Source: Gottfriedia endophytica
GTDB taxonomy: Bacteria; Bacillota; Bacilli; Bacillales; Bacillaceae_G
Length of the DNA: 64,000 nt
NCBI RefSeq assembly: GCF_017814275.1
Contig: NZ_JAGIYQ010000004.1
Span: forward strand, 62,001-126,000
Direction of reading: 5' to 3'
Below the pieces are notes generated by a model that saw only the letters and a program-made list of their open reading frames with translations, searched no databases and was not told the DNA's origin. The position numbers were made by a program, and so were the translations under genes. Within the stretch, counting starts at the first letter, position 1; each line of letters starts with the position of its first letter. Shown piece after piece: positions 46,269 to 54,396 of the stretch.

Positions 46269-47420
46269 GTGAAGGTTTTGATTGCACCTGATTCGTATAA
46301 GGAAAGTTTGACTGCAAAAGAAGTTGCAGATGCAATTGAAGCGGGATGGAAAGTCGTCTTACCACAGACAGAATGTATAAAAATTCCGATGGCAGACGGT
46401 GGCGAAGGGACAGTTCAGTCGCTAGTCGACGCAACAAATGGGCGCCTTGTTTATACAAAAGTAACGAGTCCTTTAGGTGAACCAGTGAAAGCTTTTTATG
46501 GAATTCTTGGAGATCAAAATACAGCAATCATAGAAATGTCAGCAGCTTCTGGACTCCATCAAGTTCCACTGACGAAAAGAAATCCACTCATAACGACGAC
46601 AAGAGGTACAGGAGAACTAATTCTTCATGCTATAAACCAAAAAGTTGATAAAATCATGATTGGCTTAGGTGGAAGTGCAACAAATGACGCAGGAGCAGGA
46701 ATGGCAAAAGCACTTGGCTATCAGTTCTTAGATCGTCAAGGAAATGAAATTATAGAAGGCGGTGCTGGTCTAATAGATTGTCATCGAATTGACGATAGTA
46801 AGGTTGATGAACGTATAAAAACGATTCAATTTGAAGTTGCCTGTGATGTTGAGAATCCACTTATCGGGGTAAATGGAGCTTCTATTGTGTATGGTCCTCA
46901 AAAGGGAGCAACAAGTGATATGGTTGAGAAACTTGAATGCTCTCTAGCTCATTTTGCTAAGATTATTGAGAAAGATTTAGGGGTATCAGTAGCGAATGAA
47001 AAAGGTGCAGGTGCTGCAGGAGGTATGGGAGCCGGAGCATTAGCATTTTTAAATGCAAATTTAAAAAAGGGTTTTCAGCTAGTTTCTGAAGCAGTATCAT
47101 TAGAGAAATACATAAAAGAAGTTGAACTAGTTATTACCGGAGAAGGGAAAATAGATGGACAATCCATCTATGGTAAAACACCTATTGGCGTGGCTAGTTT
47201 AGCGAAAAAGTATCAATTGCCAGTACTTGTAATAGCAGGTTCGATTGGCAAAGGCTATGAACTGGTGTATAAAAACGGGATAGATGCAGTATTTCCTATT
47301 CTTCCAAGCATAAGTTCAGTTGAAGAAGCATTATTGAATGGTAGACAAAATATTGAGAGAACTGCAAGCGAAATCGCGAAAATATGGAAAATAGCAAATG
47401 ACAAAATGGGGAAGATGTGA
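46269..47420 (+). CDS. glxK: Glycerate kinase
   Basis: Phosphorylates glycerate. The 383 residues show the family N-terminus KVLIAPDSYKESLTA, the ADGGEGT motif near residue 41, GLGGSATNDAG near 137 and GEGKIDGQ near 293. The GTG start fits because GGGTGG lies about six bases before it and homologues begin at this point; an in-frame TTG lies 12 codons earlier. Product may be 2- or 3-phosphoglycerate depending on subtype, which I cannot decide. Overlap-free but close to the downstream regulator. Confidence 0.92.
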   Translation: MKVLIAPDSYKESLTAKEVADAIEAGWKVVLPQTECIKIPMADGGEGTVQSLVDATNGRLVYTKVTSPLGEPVKAFYGILGDQNTAIIEMSAASGLHQVPLTKRNPLITTTRGTGELILHAINQKVDKIMIGLGGSATNDAGAGMAKALGYQFLDRQGNEIIEGGAGLIDCHRIDDSKVDERIKTIQFEVACDVENPLIGVNGASIVYGPQKGATSDMVEKLECSLAHFAKIIEKDLGVSVANEKGAGAAGGMGAGALAFLNANLKKGFQLVSEAVSLEKYIKEVELVITGEGKIDGQSIYGKTPIGVASLAKKYQLPVLVIAGSIGKGYELVYKNGIDAVFPILPSISSVEEALLNGRQNIERTASEIAKIWKIANDKMGKM

Positions 47421-47424
47421 AAGT

Positions 47425-47922
47425 ATGTTTGTAAAAAAGGGAGAAGTTTTATTTCGTCAAGGAGAAGAAGGACCTTTATATCACATAAAAAGTGGCTTAT
47501 TTAAAGTTGTGCGACTACAAGAAGATGGACATGTCTTTTTATTTAATATTATTTTGCCAGAGGAAATGATTCCACATCACTCGTTGATCTCTCAAAAGGA
47601 GTATCACGGTACGGTTATTGCATTAATCGATAGTGAAGTCGAGATCATTTCACCAACTGAATGGTATAAGGAATTACATGAGAATCCTCAAAAGTTTGAG
47701 GAAGTTTCCATACAGCTTCAGCAAAAGCTACGAATGATGCAGAAAAGAATAGACCAGTTAACAACCGTTTCTCCAATGGAAAGACTCCTTTTATTAGAAG
47801 AATGGCTTGAAGGATATCTACCTGGTCAAACAATCTATTCAATTTTAACTCAGACTGAAATAGGTCAATTAATTGGATTAAGGCGTGAGACGGTCAATAG
47901 ACTATTAAAGAAAAAGAGCTGA
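47425..47922 (+). CDS. Short Crp/Fnr-family transcription regulator without cysteines
   Basis: A 165-residue regulator, shorter than the usual 220-235. The effector jelly-roll starts abruptly at FVKKGEVLFRQGEEGPLYHI and covers about 1-100; a dimer helix (about 75-110) and a helix-turn-helix (about 128-163) follow. The recognition helix RRETVNRLL has the Arg-Glu...Arg set of E. coli Crp, which reads TGTGA half-sites. There are no cysteines, so no iron-sulfur cluster. A histidine pair (IPHHSL) might bind a ligand or heme. It lies four bases after glxK and faces hmp, whose upstream region has a TGTGA-N6-TCACA palindrome. Confidence 0.85.
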   Translation: MFVKKGEVLFRQGEEGPLYHIKSGLFKVVRLQEDGHVFLFNIILPEEMIPHHSLISQKEYHGTVIALIDSEVEIISPTEWYKELHENPQKFEEVSIQLQQKLRMMQKRIDQLTTVSPMERLLLLEEWLEGYLPGQTIYSILTQTEIGQLIGLRRETVNRLLKKKS

Positions 47923-47948
47923 CTATCAATGATAGATCAGCTCTTTTT
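47913..47948 (+). terminator. Bidirectional terminator between the Crp/Fnr gene and hmp
   Basis: AAAGAGCTGA pairs with ATCAGCTCTTTTT; the left arm overlaps the end of the regulator gene. Confidence 0.82.
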
Positions 47949-47961
47949 GTCATATTACTAT

Positions 47962-49176
47962 TTATTCTGCTAAAGATTCAGCAGGTCCAAAGATTTCATA
48001 ATGAATTGAACTTGGATCAACTTTCCATTCTCCAAGTGCTTTATACATTGACTTCATAAAAGGAGTTGGTCCACAGAAATAGAAATCTGCTACATTTGAA
48101 GAAAGTACATTTTGTAAATCTTCTAATGTGATGAATCCTTCTTTGTCATAGTTTTTACTTTGTAAATCGCTACTTGTTGGATTTGAATAAGCAATGAAAG
48201 ATTTCACGTTTGAATGTTCTTTCACTACGTCTTGAATATAGCCGTTAAACGCGTGTGTTTCACTGTTTAAAGCACCATGGAAGAAGTATACTTCACGTTT
48301 AATACCTTTATTAATAACTGTGTTTAACATACTTAGTAAAGGTGTAATGCCTACCCCACCACTAAGTAGAACAAGTGGTTTTGTAGATGATTCATCTAAC
48401 GTAAAATCTCCTGCAGGAGCACTGATTGTTAATTCACTTCCAACAGACACTTGTTCATGTAAATAATTTGAAACCATACCACCCGGCGTTGTATCTGTTC
48501 CACTTTCTTTTTTTACAGAAATACGGTAGTAATCATTTCCAGGTGCATCTGATAAACTATATTGTCTCATATGAGTATATTGCTCTCCTGGAATTGAAGC
48601 TGTAATTGAAATATATTGACCAGCTTTATAAGATGCGATTTTACCACCATCTACAGGTTGTAAGTAGAATGAAGTAATCACACTACTTTCTTTTTCTTTT
48701 TTAATAACTTTAAATTTGCGTGTATCTTTCCATCCGCCTTCTTGTTCTTCAGCTTTATTGTACATATCAGCTTCTACACTAATGAACGCATCTGCGATTA
48801 CACCATATGCCTCAGCCCAAGCAGCAATGACTTCTTCTGGAGGGTTTACAACATCTTTAATCGCTTGTAATAAAAATTGACCTACTATTGGATAGTGCTC
48901 AGGTTTAACACCTAAACTACGATGCTTGTGACCGATTTGAATAACGACAGGAATAATTGATTCTAGTTTTTCAATATTTACAGCTGCTGCATATACTGCA
49001 TTAGCTAATGCTTCAGGTTGTCTACCTTTACGTTGATTTGTTTGGTTAAAAACATTTTTCAACTCAGGATGGTTTGTGAAAAGTAAATGATAAAAACGAG
49101 ACGTGATTTCAGTTCCATGAACCTCTAAAACAGGTACTGTTGATTTAATAATATCAATTGTTTGTTGGGATAACAT
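47962..49176 (-). CDS. hmp: Flavohemoglobin (nitric oxide dioxygenase)
   Basis: Detoxifies NO to nitrate with O2 and NAD(P)H. The globin domain (about 1-140) has the proximal heme histidine in QIGHKHRSLG. The reductase part has the FAD motif RQYSLSDAP near residue 206 and the NAD-binding GGVGITPLL near 277. Total 403 residues, close to B. subtilis Hmp (399). The start is set at MLSQQTIDIIK by homology, with AAAGGCGG ten bases before it; an ATG eight codons earlier is weaker. A perfect Crp/Fnr-type palindrome lies 73 bases upstream. Confidence 0.95.
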   Translation of the reverse strand: MLSQQTIDIIKSTVPVLEVHGTEITSRFYHLLFTNHPELKNVFNQTNQRKGRQPEALANAVYAAAVNIEKLESIIPVVIQIGHKHRSLGVKPEHYPIVGQFLLQAIKDVVNPPEEVIAAWAEAYGVIADAFISVEADMYNKAEEQEGGWKDTRKFKVIKKEKESSVITSFYLQPVDGGKIASYKAGQYISITASIPGEQYTHMRQYSLSDAPGNDYYRISVKKESGTDTTPGGMVSNYLHEQVSVGSELTISAPAGDFTLDESSTKPLVLLSGGVGITPLLSMLNTVINKGIKREVYFFHGALNSETHAFNGYIQDVVKEHSNVKSFIAYSNPTSSDLQSKNYDKEGFITLEDLQNVLSSNVADFYFCGPTPFMKSMYKALGEWKVDPSSIHYEIFGPAESLAE

Positions 49177-49221
49177 TTTGGTTTTCCGCCTTTCATTCAT
49201 AAACTGATTTAATATACTTTA

Positions 49222-49264
49222 ATATTACAAATAGAAATAAATTTATGCTGTGATTTAAATCACA
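49222..49264 (-). promoter_or_regulatory. hmp promoter with a perfect Crp/Fnr-type palindrome
   Basis: TGTGATTTAAATCACA (49264-49249) is a perfect 16-bp palindrome fitting TGTGA-N6-TCACA. A TAATAT -10 element occupies 49227-49222; with a start at 49215, the palindrome centre falls at -41.5, the class II activator position. Confidence 0.75.
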
Positions 49265-49360
49265 TCTTTATATTAAAAAATTGTTAGAATAATTTTTAAT
49301 ATAAAATATTCTTTGGAAGATAACCTTTAGTAGGAAGAGTATAGAGGGTAGTAGACAACT

Positions 49361-49399
49361 AAAAGCCTATGAACTTAATTTATGTTCATAGGCTTTTAA
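49361..49399 (-). terminator. Terminator of topB
   Basis: AAAAGCCTATGAAC pairs perfectly with GTTCATAGGCTTTT around an 8-base loop. Confidence 0.9.
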
Positions 49400-49405
49400 C
49401 GTCTT

Positions 49406-51595
49406 CTATTTTAATTTTAAGCCTTTCAATGCTTCAGCAAACGGATTATTAATAGGCTCGTCTTCTTTTTGTTGTTGTTTTAAATATTTTTGTACATCAC
49501 CTTTAGAAACTTTTTTACTAGACTCTTTTTTTCGACGTTCTTGGAATGTGGATAACTTTTCGCGATATCCACATATACACATGAAGATTTGACCTTCGCC
49601 TTCCCCACGTAATTCAAGTTTCTTTTTACATTGTGGACAACGTGCATTAGTGACACGTGATACGTTTTTGCGGTGACCACACTCACGATCTTGGCAGACT
49701 AGCATCTTTCCTTTTTTCCCGTTTACTTCAAGCATGGGTTTTCCACAGTCTGGGCAAGATTTTGTGGAAATGTTGTCGTGTTTATATTTTTTATCACTTG
49801 ATTTAATGTTAGACACGATTTTTTTTGTGTAGTTTTTCATGTCATTAATGAACACTTCTTTTTTCATTTTGCCCTTCGCAATCGCCTCAAGCTTTTGTTC
49901 CCACTCAGCTGTTAAAGTAGGAGATTTAAGCTCCTCAGGCACTAAATCCAACAATTGACGACCTTTAGACGTAATATGAATGTCTTTACCACGTTTTTCA
50001 ATCAAGAAAGAATTGAATAGCTTGTCAATAATGTCAGCACGTGTAGCAACAGTACCTAATCCACCAGTTGATTTTAATGTTTCAGCAAGTTGTTTATTCT
50101 GCGTATCCATATATTTCGTAGGGTTTTCCATTGCCGAAAGTAGAGTCGCTTCATTAAATCGAGCAGGCGGCTTTGTTTGCCCTGATGTTTGTGCAATTAG
50201 TTTCACGTCTAATGTATTGCCTTTTTCAATACGAGGTAAGATTTGTTCTTTTAAATCGTCTACATCATCGTCATCTTCAAAACGATTTTCATATACTTCT
50301 TTCCAGCCAGAATGAAGAATGGTTTTTCCACGTGCAACGAAGTTTTCATCGCCAATTTTTGCTCGTAACGTTAGTTGTTCGTATTCGAATGCTGGGAATA
50401 AAACAGCTAAGAAACGTTTTACAACTAAATCATAAATTTTGCGTTCTTTATCTGAAAAAGCTGAGAAATTTACATAACCTTCAGTTGGAATGATCGCATG
50501 ATGATCCGATACTCTACTATCATCTACAAATGATTTTGAAGCTTTAATAGGCTTATTTAACACTTTGTTTGCTAAAGAACGATATTCACCAACTCCACAT
50601 GCTTTTAGGCGTTCTGGTAATGTAGTAACGATGTCTGATGAAAGGTAGCGAGAATCTGTACGGGGATAAGTTAACACTTTGTGCTGCTCATACAGTTTTT
50701 GCATTATATTTAACGTTTCTTTTGCAGAGTAACCAAAGATTTTATTTGCATCGCGTTGTAGTTCTGTTAAGTCATAAAGACCAGGAGCAAAAGACTTCTT
50801 AGGTTTTTTCTCAACTTCCGTTACAATCGCATTTTGTTTACCTAGTTTTTTCACAATCACATCGATTTTCTCTTTATCGAAGCTACGGCCATTACCTTTA
50901 GCATCTTGCCAAGTCAGTTTTAACTTATCTGCCATTTGGGCTTCAATACCATAGTATGTTTGTGCTTTGAAATTTTTAATTTCGTCCTCTCGGCTTGCGA
51001 TGATCGCTACAGTAGGTGTTTGTACACGACCACAGTTCAGTTGTGCATTGAACCTTGTAGTTAATGCTCGTGTTGCGTTAAGTCCGATGTACCAGTCAGC
51101 CTCTGAACGTGCAACAGCTGAAGCATATAAATTGTCATATGCATTACCAGGCTTCAAGTTTGCAAAGCCGTCTTTGATTGCTTTATCGGTAACAGAAGAA
51201 ATCCATAGACGTTTAATTGGTTTGTTGATTTTAGCTTTATCAATAATCCAACGAGCGACTAATTCTCCCTCACGCCCTGCGTCTGTTGCAATGATAATTT
51301 CATTTACATCTTTTCTAGTTAGCTGACTTTTGACAGAATTAAATTGTTTGCCAGTCTGCTTAATCACTGTCAATTTCAAACGGTCAGGTAGCATTGGCAA
51401 ATCTTCTAAGTTCCACTTTTTATATTTCACATCATAGCTTTCTGGATCTGCTAACGTAACGAGATGTCCTAAAGCCCAAGTAACGATATATTTATTACCT
51501 TCAATAAAACCATTTCCATTTTTATCACACTTAAGTACACGTGCAATATCACGCGCAACAGAAGGCTTTTCAGCAATTACAATACTTTTTGCCAT
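49406..51595 (-). CDS. topB: DNA topoisomerase III
   Basis: Type IA topoisomerase, 729 residues (B. subtilis 727). The N-terminal Toprim domain has VIAEKPSVARD and DAGREGELV; the active-site tyrosine is in TYPRTDSRYL near residue 310. Two zinc ribbons lie near the C-terminus (CPDCGKPM...CQDREC and CPQCKKKL...CICG). It relaxes and decatenates DNA, often with RecQ-type helicases. The start at MAKSIVIAEK follows AAAGGATG; the frame extends 14 codons further upstream without a site. Confidence 0.95.
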   Translation of the reverse strand: MAKSIVIAEKPSVARDIARVLKCDKNGNGFIEGNKYIVTWALGHLVTLADPESYDVKYKKWNLEDLPMLPDRLKLTVIKQTGKQFNSVKSQLTRKDVNEIIIATDAGREGELVARWIIDKAKINKPIKRLWISSVTDKAIKDGFANLKPGNAYDNLYASAVARSEADWYIGLNATRALTTRFNAQLNCGRVQTPTVAIIASREDEIKNFKAQTYYGIEAQMADKLKLTWQDAKGNGRSFDKEKIDVIVKKLGKQNAIVTEVEKKPKKSFAPGLYDLTELQRDANKIFGYSAKETLNIMQKLYEQHKVLTYPRTDSRYLSSDIVTTLPERLKACGVGEYRSLANKVLNKPIKASKSFVDDSRVSDHHAIIPTEGYVNFSAFSDKERKIYDLVVKRFLAVLFPAFEYEQLTLRAKIGDENFVARGKTILHSGWKEVYENRFEDDDDVDDLKEQILPRIEKGNTLDVKLIAQTSGQTKPPARFNEATLLSAMENPTKYMDTQNKQLAETLKSTGGLGTVATRADIIDKLFNSFLIEKRGKDIHITSKGRQLLDLVPEELKSPTLTAEWEQKLEAIAKGKMKKEVFINDMKNYTKKIVSNIKSSDKKYKHDNISTKSCPDCGKPMLEVNGKKGKMLVCQDRECGHRKNVSRVTNARCPQCKKKLELRGEGEGQIFMCICGYREKLSTFQERRKKESSKKVSKGDVQKYLKQQQKEDEPINNPFAEALKGLKLK

Positions 51596-51700
51596 ATATA
51601 AACATCCTTTCGAGTTTCCGTGAGTTAAATATAGCATACATCCTTTTTTGATTCATAAATTGTTTCTTAAAATAATACTAGACATTCAATTAAAGACAGT

Positions 51701-51764
51701 TTAATATGAAGTAAAGTTCACATGAAGAAAACTTCACATGAAGAATGTTTCATATGTTAGGAGA
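51701..51764 (+). repeat. Four 16-bp phased iterons, probable operator array
   Basis: Units start at 51701, 51717, 51733 and 51749. The middle two begin with the same 12 bases, TTCACATGAAGA, and the outer two are variants (TTAATATGAAGT and TTCATATGTTAG). The last overlaps the AGGAGAG ribosome-binding site of the next gene. CTTCA/TGAAG is a near palindrome. Likely bound by the XRE protein encoded two positions downstream. Confidence 0.7.
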
Positions 51765-51771
51765 GACTTGT

Positions 51772-52176
51772 TTGAAAAAATATGTACAACTTTATTTAGT
51801 TTCAATAGCAATTATGATAATCGGGTTGATTGAAATCTTATTGAATAAAACTAATCTGTCACAAGAATTTCGTGGTATTTTCGAGTTAGTTGTAGGAGTA
51901 ATATGTTTCATTTTAGCTATTATTTCTCAAGTTAAATTTAATGCTAATCGCAAGCAGTCAGAAAGAGAGCTATCAAGAGAGTATGACGAGAGAGATGGCT
52001 TAATAGAAGGGAAAGCTTCACAGTTTACCATGACTGTTCTAATGATTGTGACTTTAATGATCATGTTTCTTACAAAATGGATTACAATTCCAACAAATAA
52101 TGCTTTGTTTTTTATAGTGATCTTCTGTGGAGTTACGAATTTGTTAGCTAAAAAATATTATGAGCGTTTTCTTTAA
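51772..52176 (+). CDS. Small membrane protein, DUF2178-like
   Basis: A 134-residue protein with four helices in two pairs (about 4-22, 32-55, then 90-108 and 112-128) and a cytosolic loop containing YDERDGLIEGKAS. That DERxxxIxxKAS stretch is typical of DUF2178 proteins, which are usually found beside a small XRE regulator, as here. The TTG start is chosen because AGGAGAG precedes it by six bases; the open frame begins nine codons earlier with poor support. Function unknown. Confidence 0.78.
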   Translation: MKKYVQLYLVSIAIMIIGLIEILLNKTNLSQEFRGIFELVVGVICFILAIISQVKFNANRKQSERELSREYDERDGLIEGKASQFTMTVLMIVTLMIMFLTKWITIPTNNALFFIVIFCGVTNLLAKKYYERFL

Positions 52177-52189
52177 ATAGGAGAAATCT

Positions 52190-52393
52190 ATGAAAAATAA
52201 AATAAAAGAGTTGCGTTTAGACCATGGTATAACACAACAAGAATTAGCTGATAAAGTAAGTGTATCTTCAAGAACAATTATTTCGTTGGAAAAACAGCAA
52301 TACAATCCATCTGTTTTGTTGGCATATCGAATATCTTTAGTTTTTAGCTTACAAATTGAAGAGGTTTTTATTTTTGAAGAAGAAGATTTATAA
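52190..52393 (+). CDS. Small XRE-family regulator
   Basis: A 67-residue protein that is almost entirely a helix-turn-helix domain: IKELRLDHGITQQELADKVSV, then SSRTIISLEKQQYNPSVLLA, and an acidic tail. Such YozG/YgzD-type mini-regulators pair with DUF2178 membrane proteins. It lies 13 bases after the membrane gene and probably represses its own operon through the upstream 16-bp iterons. Confidence 0.9.
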   Translation: MKNKIKELRLDHGITQQELADKVSVSSRTIISLEKQQYNPSVLLAYRISLVFSLQIEEVFIFEEEDL

Positions 52394-52443
52394 AATTACA
52401 ATCAAGAAATTAACACACAAGTGATTAACGGAGGAAATAGATT

Positions 52444-52656
52444 ATGATGCTTAAACTATTATTAATACTTTTTGGAGTAGTCTTAGTACTATGGGGTAGA
52501 TATCGCATGAAAAAGGATGATGCGTTGATCGGGAAAACTCAAACAAGAAAAAATATATTCAATTTTATTTTAAATGGACAAGCTTCTGGATTAGGTCAAT
52601 TCCTAAGCGGGATCTTGTGTATCATTTTAGGGATTGTATCCTTTTTCATTAAGTAA
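52444..52656 (+). CDS. Small membrane protein of 70 residues
   Basis: Two hydrophobic helices (about 3-18 and 50-68) joined by a basic cytosolic loop (RYRMKKDD, KTQTRKNI) with a Gly-rich GQASGLGQ. A GGAGG lies nine bases before the first of two adjacent ATGs. It is third in the unit with the DUF2178-like and XRE genes, so it may share their control. No recognised family. Confidence 0.72.
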   Translation: MMLKLLLILFGVVLVLWGRYRMKKDDALIGKTQTRKNIFNFILNGQASGLGQFLSGILCIILGIVSFFIK

Positions 52657-52669
52657 TTTATAAATTTAA

Positions 52670-52718
52670 AGAGCCAAAGTGTATTCTAAATTAGACTGGG
52701 AAAACACTTTGGCTATTT
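52670..52718 (+). terminator. Terminator of the XRE operon
   Basis: AGCCAAAGTGT pairs perfectly with ACACTTTGGCT across a long loop, then ATTTTC. Confidence 0.75.
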
Positions 52719-52757
52719 TCTTATAACCTTACAGGAAAGGGTTACCGATAACCTTAT

Positions 52758-53255
52758 TTAGATTGGATATCCACCTGTTGGAGGTGGCCAAGCACCGAAT
52801 AATCTACGAATTAGTACAATTTCTCCTAAATGGTAGGAGTTGTGAGATGCAATATTGCGTAACACACCGCCAGGGGTTTCCGAAGGCCAATTCTCCAATG
52901 GTTTGGAAAGTTGACCAGTTTGGGCAATCGTACATGCTTGTTCAATCCCCTGTAGAAAATATTGAATTAGCTGTTGCCACTCTTCCTCACTCTCAGGACA
53001 TGTTTCTTCAGGCCAGCTCTCTTTTACATCCTTAGGCAATTCAGGCTTATCCCCTTGAGCGGATAATAAGAGAAAATCTTGCCAGTAGGCCATGTGTTTG
53101 ACTAATTGATAAATAGAATAAGGTAGTTCCTCTCTACGTTTTCCCGCAAGCGCCACGTCTATGTCCAACAAAGCATTCTTGATGGGAAGATGTCCTCGTT
53201 CTCCTCTTAACGATTTAATTAATGCATCGCTAAACGCTTTATTTGATTGTTCCAT
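52758..53255 (-). CDS. DinB-family (four-helix metalloenzyme-like) protein
   Basis: A 165-residue helical-bundle protein. The three metal histidines expected of DinB/YfiT folds are visible: VKHMAYW near residue 53 and SHNSYHLGE near 137 and 141. Members include bacillithiol transferases and damage-induced proteins of unknown role. The C-terminus is proline/glycine-rich (WPPPTGGYPI). Single gene. Confidence 0.85.
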   Translation of the reverse strand: MEQSNKAFSDALIKSLRGERGHLPIKNALLDIDVALAGKRREELPYSIYQLVKHMAYWQDFLLLSAQGDKPELPKDVKESWPEETCPESEEEWQQLIQYFLQGIEQACTIAQTGQLSKPLENWPSETPGGVLRNIASHNSYHLGEIVLIRRLFGAWPPPTGGYPI

Positions 53256-53375
53256 AATAAACGACTCCTATACTGTTTTAATTTCTAATTTGGAGTAGTA
53301 CTAGCATAGCTGGCACCACTCTCAAATTAAATGGATATCACTTTAAATATCGGCTTTTGGGATTTTCAAAAATTA

Positions 53376-54134
53376 CTATCTTATTCTCGTCACATAAGGA
53401 TAAATCGGATCTCTTAATGAGAAGTCATACGTTTCTCCATTCACAATTCCTACCACTTTCTCGCTGTCATATAAATCGAGCAAGAACCCAGCCATTTGTT
53501 TAGCTGTATGATATTTAGGGACAATACCTTTATATTCAAAATGATCAACATCAATGGAACGTTTAGCAAATTCAGTCTCTGTTGCAGCAGGAGCCAAGAC
53601 CTTTGCTTGCATGGCTGCTCCTTTTTCTTTCAATTCTTGTGCAAGACCTTCTGTAAAGGCACTTACATAGAACTTAGTCGCGCAGTAGGTCACAGCATCA
53701 GCAACAATTGTGTAACCTCCTCCTGAAGAAATATTGATAATTTGCGTTCCTTCAACATCTGTATAGTCACGTACATAAAGAGAAGATAGAACGGTTAATG
53801 CTTCAATATTCAAATGGAGCATTGTCTCAATTTTATTTAAATTTTGTTCACCAACGGAAGCAAAGTTTCCAAACCCAGCATTGTTGATCCAGGTCTCGAT
53901 CTGATAATCCTGAAGACTTTCGTAAAATTCATGAACATTAGCAGTAACAGATAGGTCAACAGTTCGAATAACAACATCCAGGTCTGCGTTAATGTCAGCC
54001 ACTTTTGACTTTAACTGTTCCAATTCCTCCGTTCTGCGAGCTGCTATGATTAAATTTTTTCCACGAGCTGCAAAAGCTAGAGCAGCTTCATACCCAATTC
54101 CTGAACTGGCACCTGTAATAACTGTGTATTTCAT
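53376..54134 (-). CDS. Short-chain dehydrogenase/reductase
   Basis: A 252-residue classical SDR: cofactor motif TGASSGIGYEA near residue 7, NNAGFGNF near 89, catalytic serine in ISSGGGY near 139 and YCATK (Tyr and Lys) near 154. An NADP preference is suggested by the basic AARR after the second strand. AGGAGG lies before the ATG. It is read from a MerR-type promoter with a 19-base spacer about 200 bases upstream, so it is likely induced by an effector of the divergent MerR regulator. Substrate unknown. Confidence 0.9.
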   Translation of the reverse strand: MKYTVITGASSGIGYEAALAFAARGKNLIIAARRTEELEQLKSKVADINADLDVVIRTVDLSVTANVHEFYESLQDYQIETWINNAGFGNFASVGEQNLNKIETMLHLNIEALTVLSSLYVRDYTDVEGTQIINISSGGGYTIVADAVTYCATKFYVSAFTEGLAQELKEKGAAMQAKVLAPAATETEFAKRSIDVDHFEYKGIVPKYHTAKQMAGFLLDLYDSEKVVGIVNGETYDFSLRDPIYPYVTRIR

Positions 54135-54168
54135 AAAAATTCCTCCTAAATTGTATTCAATTAATTTT

Positions 54169-54322
54169 ATCCCGCATTAGCGGGCAGTAGGACCCCCGCC
54201 TCAAGATTCCAAGAGAAACGAGTAAGGTAGGTGGGGGATAACTGCCCGTAAAAGCCCGATTGGGTGGGCTAACCATCAGTGGGGGATGAAGATAACCCTA
54301 CTGATGGAAGTTTTACTTTATT
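54169..54322. repeat. Family 2 palindromic repeat, copy 2
   Basis: About 154 bp, same orientation as copy 1 (40878-41030). GCGGGCAGT pairs with ACTGCCCG, CCCCCGCCT with a matching AGGTGGGGG, and CCATCAGT with ACTGATGG. In copy 1 the last stem is CCATTAGT/ACTAATGG, a compensatory change. On the minus strand it lies entirely inside the SDR leader. Confidence 0.9.
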
Positions 54323-54341
54323 GTGAACGAACTATGAGTTG

Positions 54342-54372
54342 ATTATAATAAGTAGAGTAAACTCTAGGTCAA
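54342..54372 (-). promoter_or_regulatory. MerR-type promoter of the SDR gene
   Basis: TTGACC (54372-54367) and TATAAT (54347-54342) are separated by 19 bases, the stretched spacer typical of MerR control. The spacer holds the palindrome TAGAGT-TT-ACTCTA (54353-54366). The MerR gene starts 25 bases away on the other strand. Confidence 0.85.
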
Positions 54373-54396
54373 GAAAAAATAATGTGGGGGTTTCTT

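Noticed and set aside
49980-51326. Long frames antisense to topB
   Set aside because: They are shadows of a well-conserved gene, without ribosome-binding sites or recognisable motifs.
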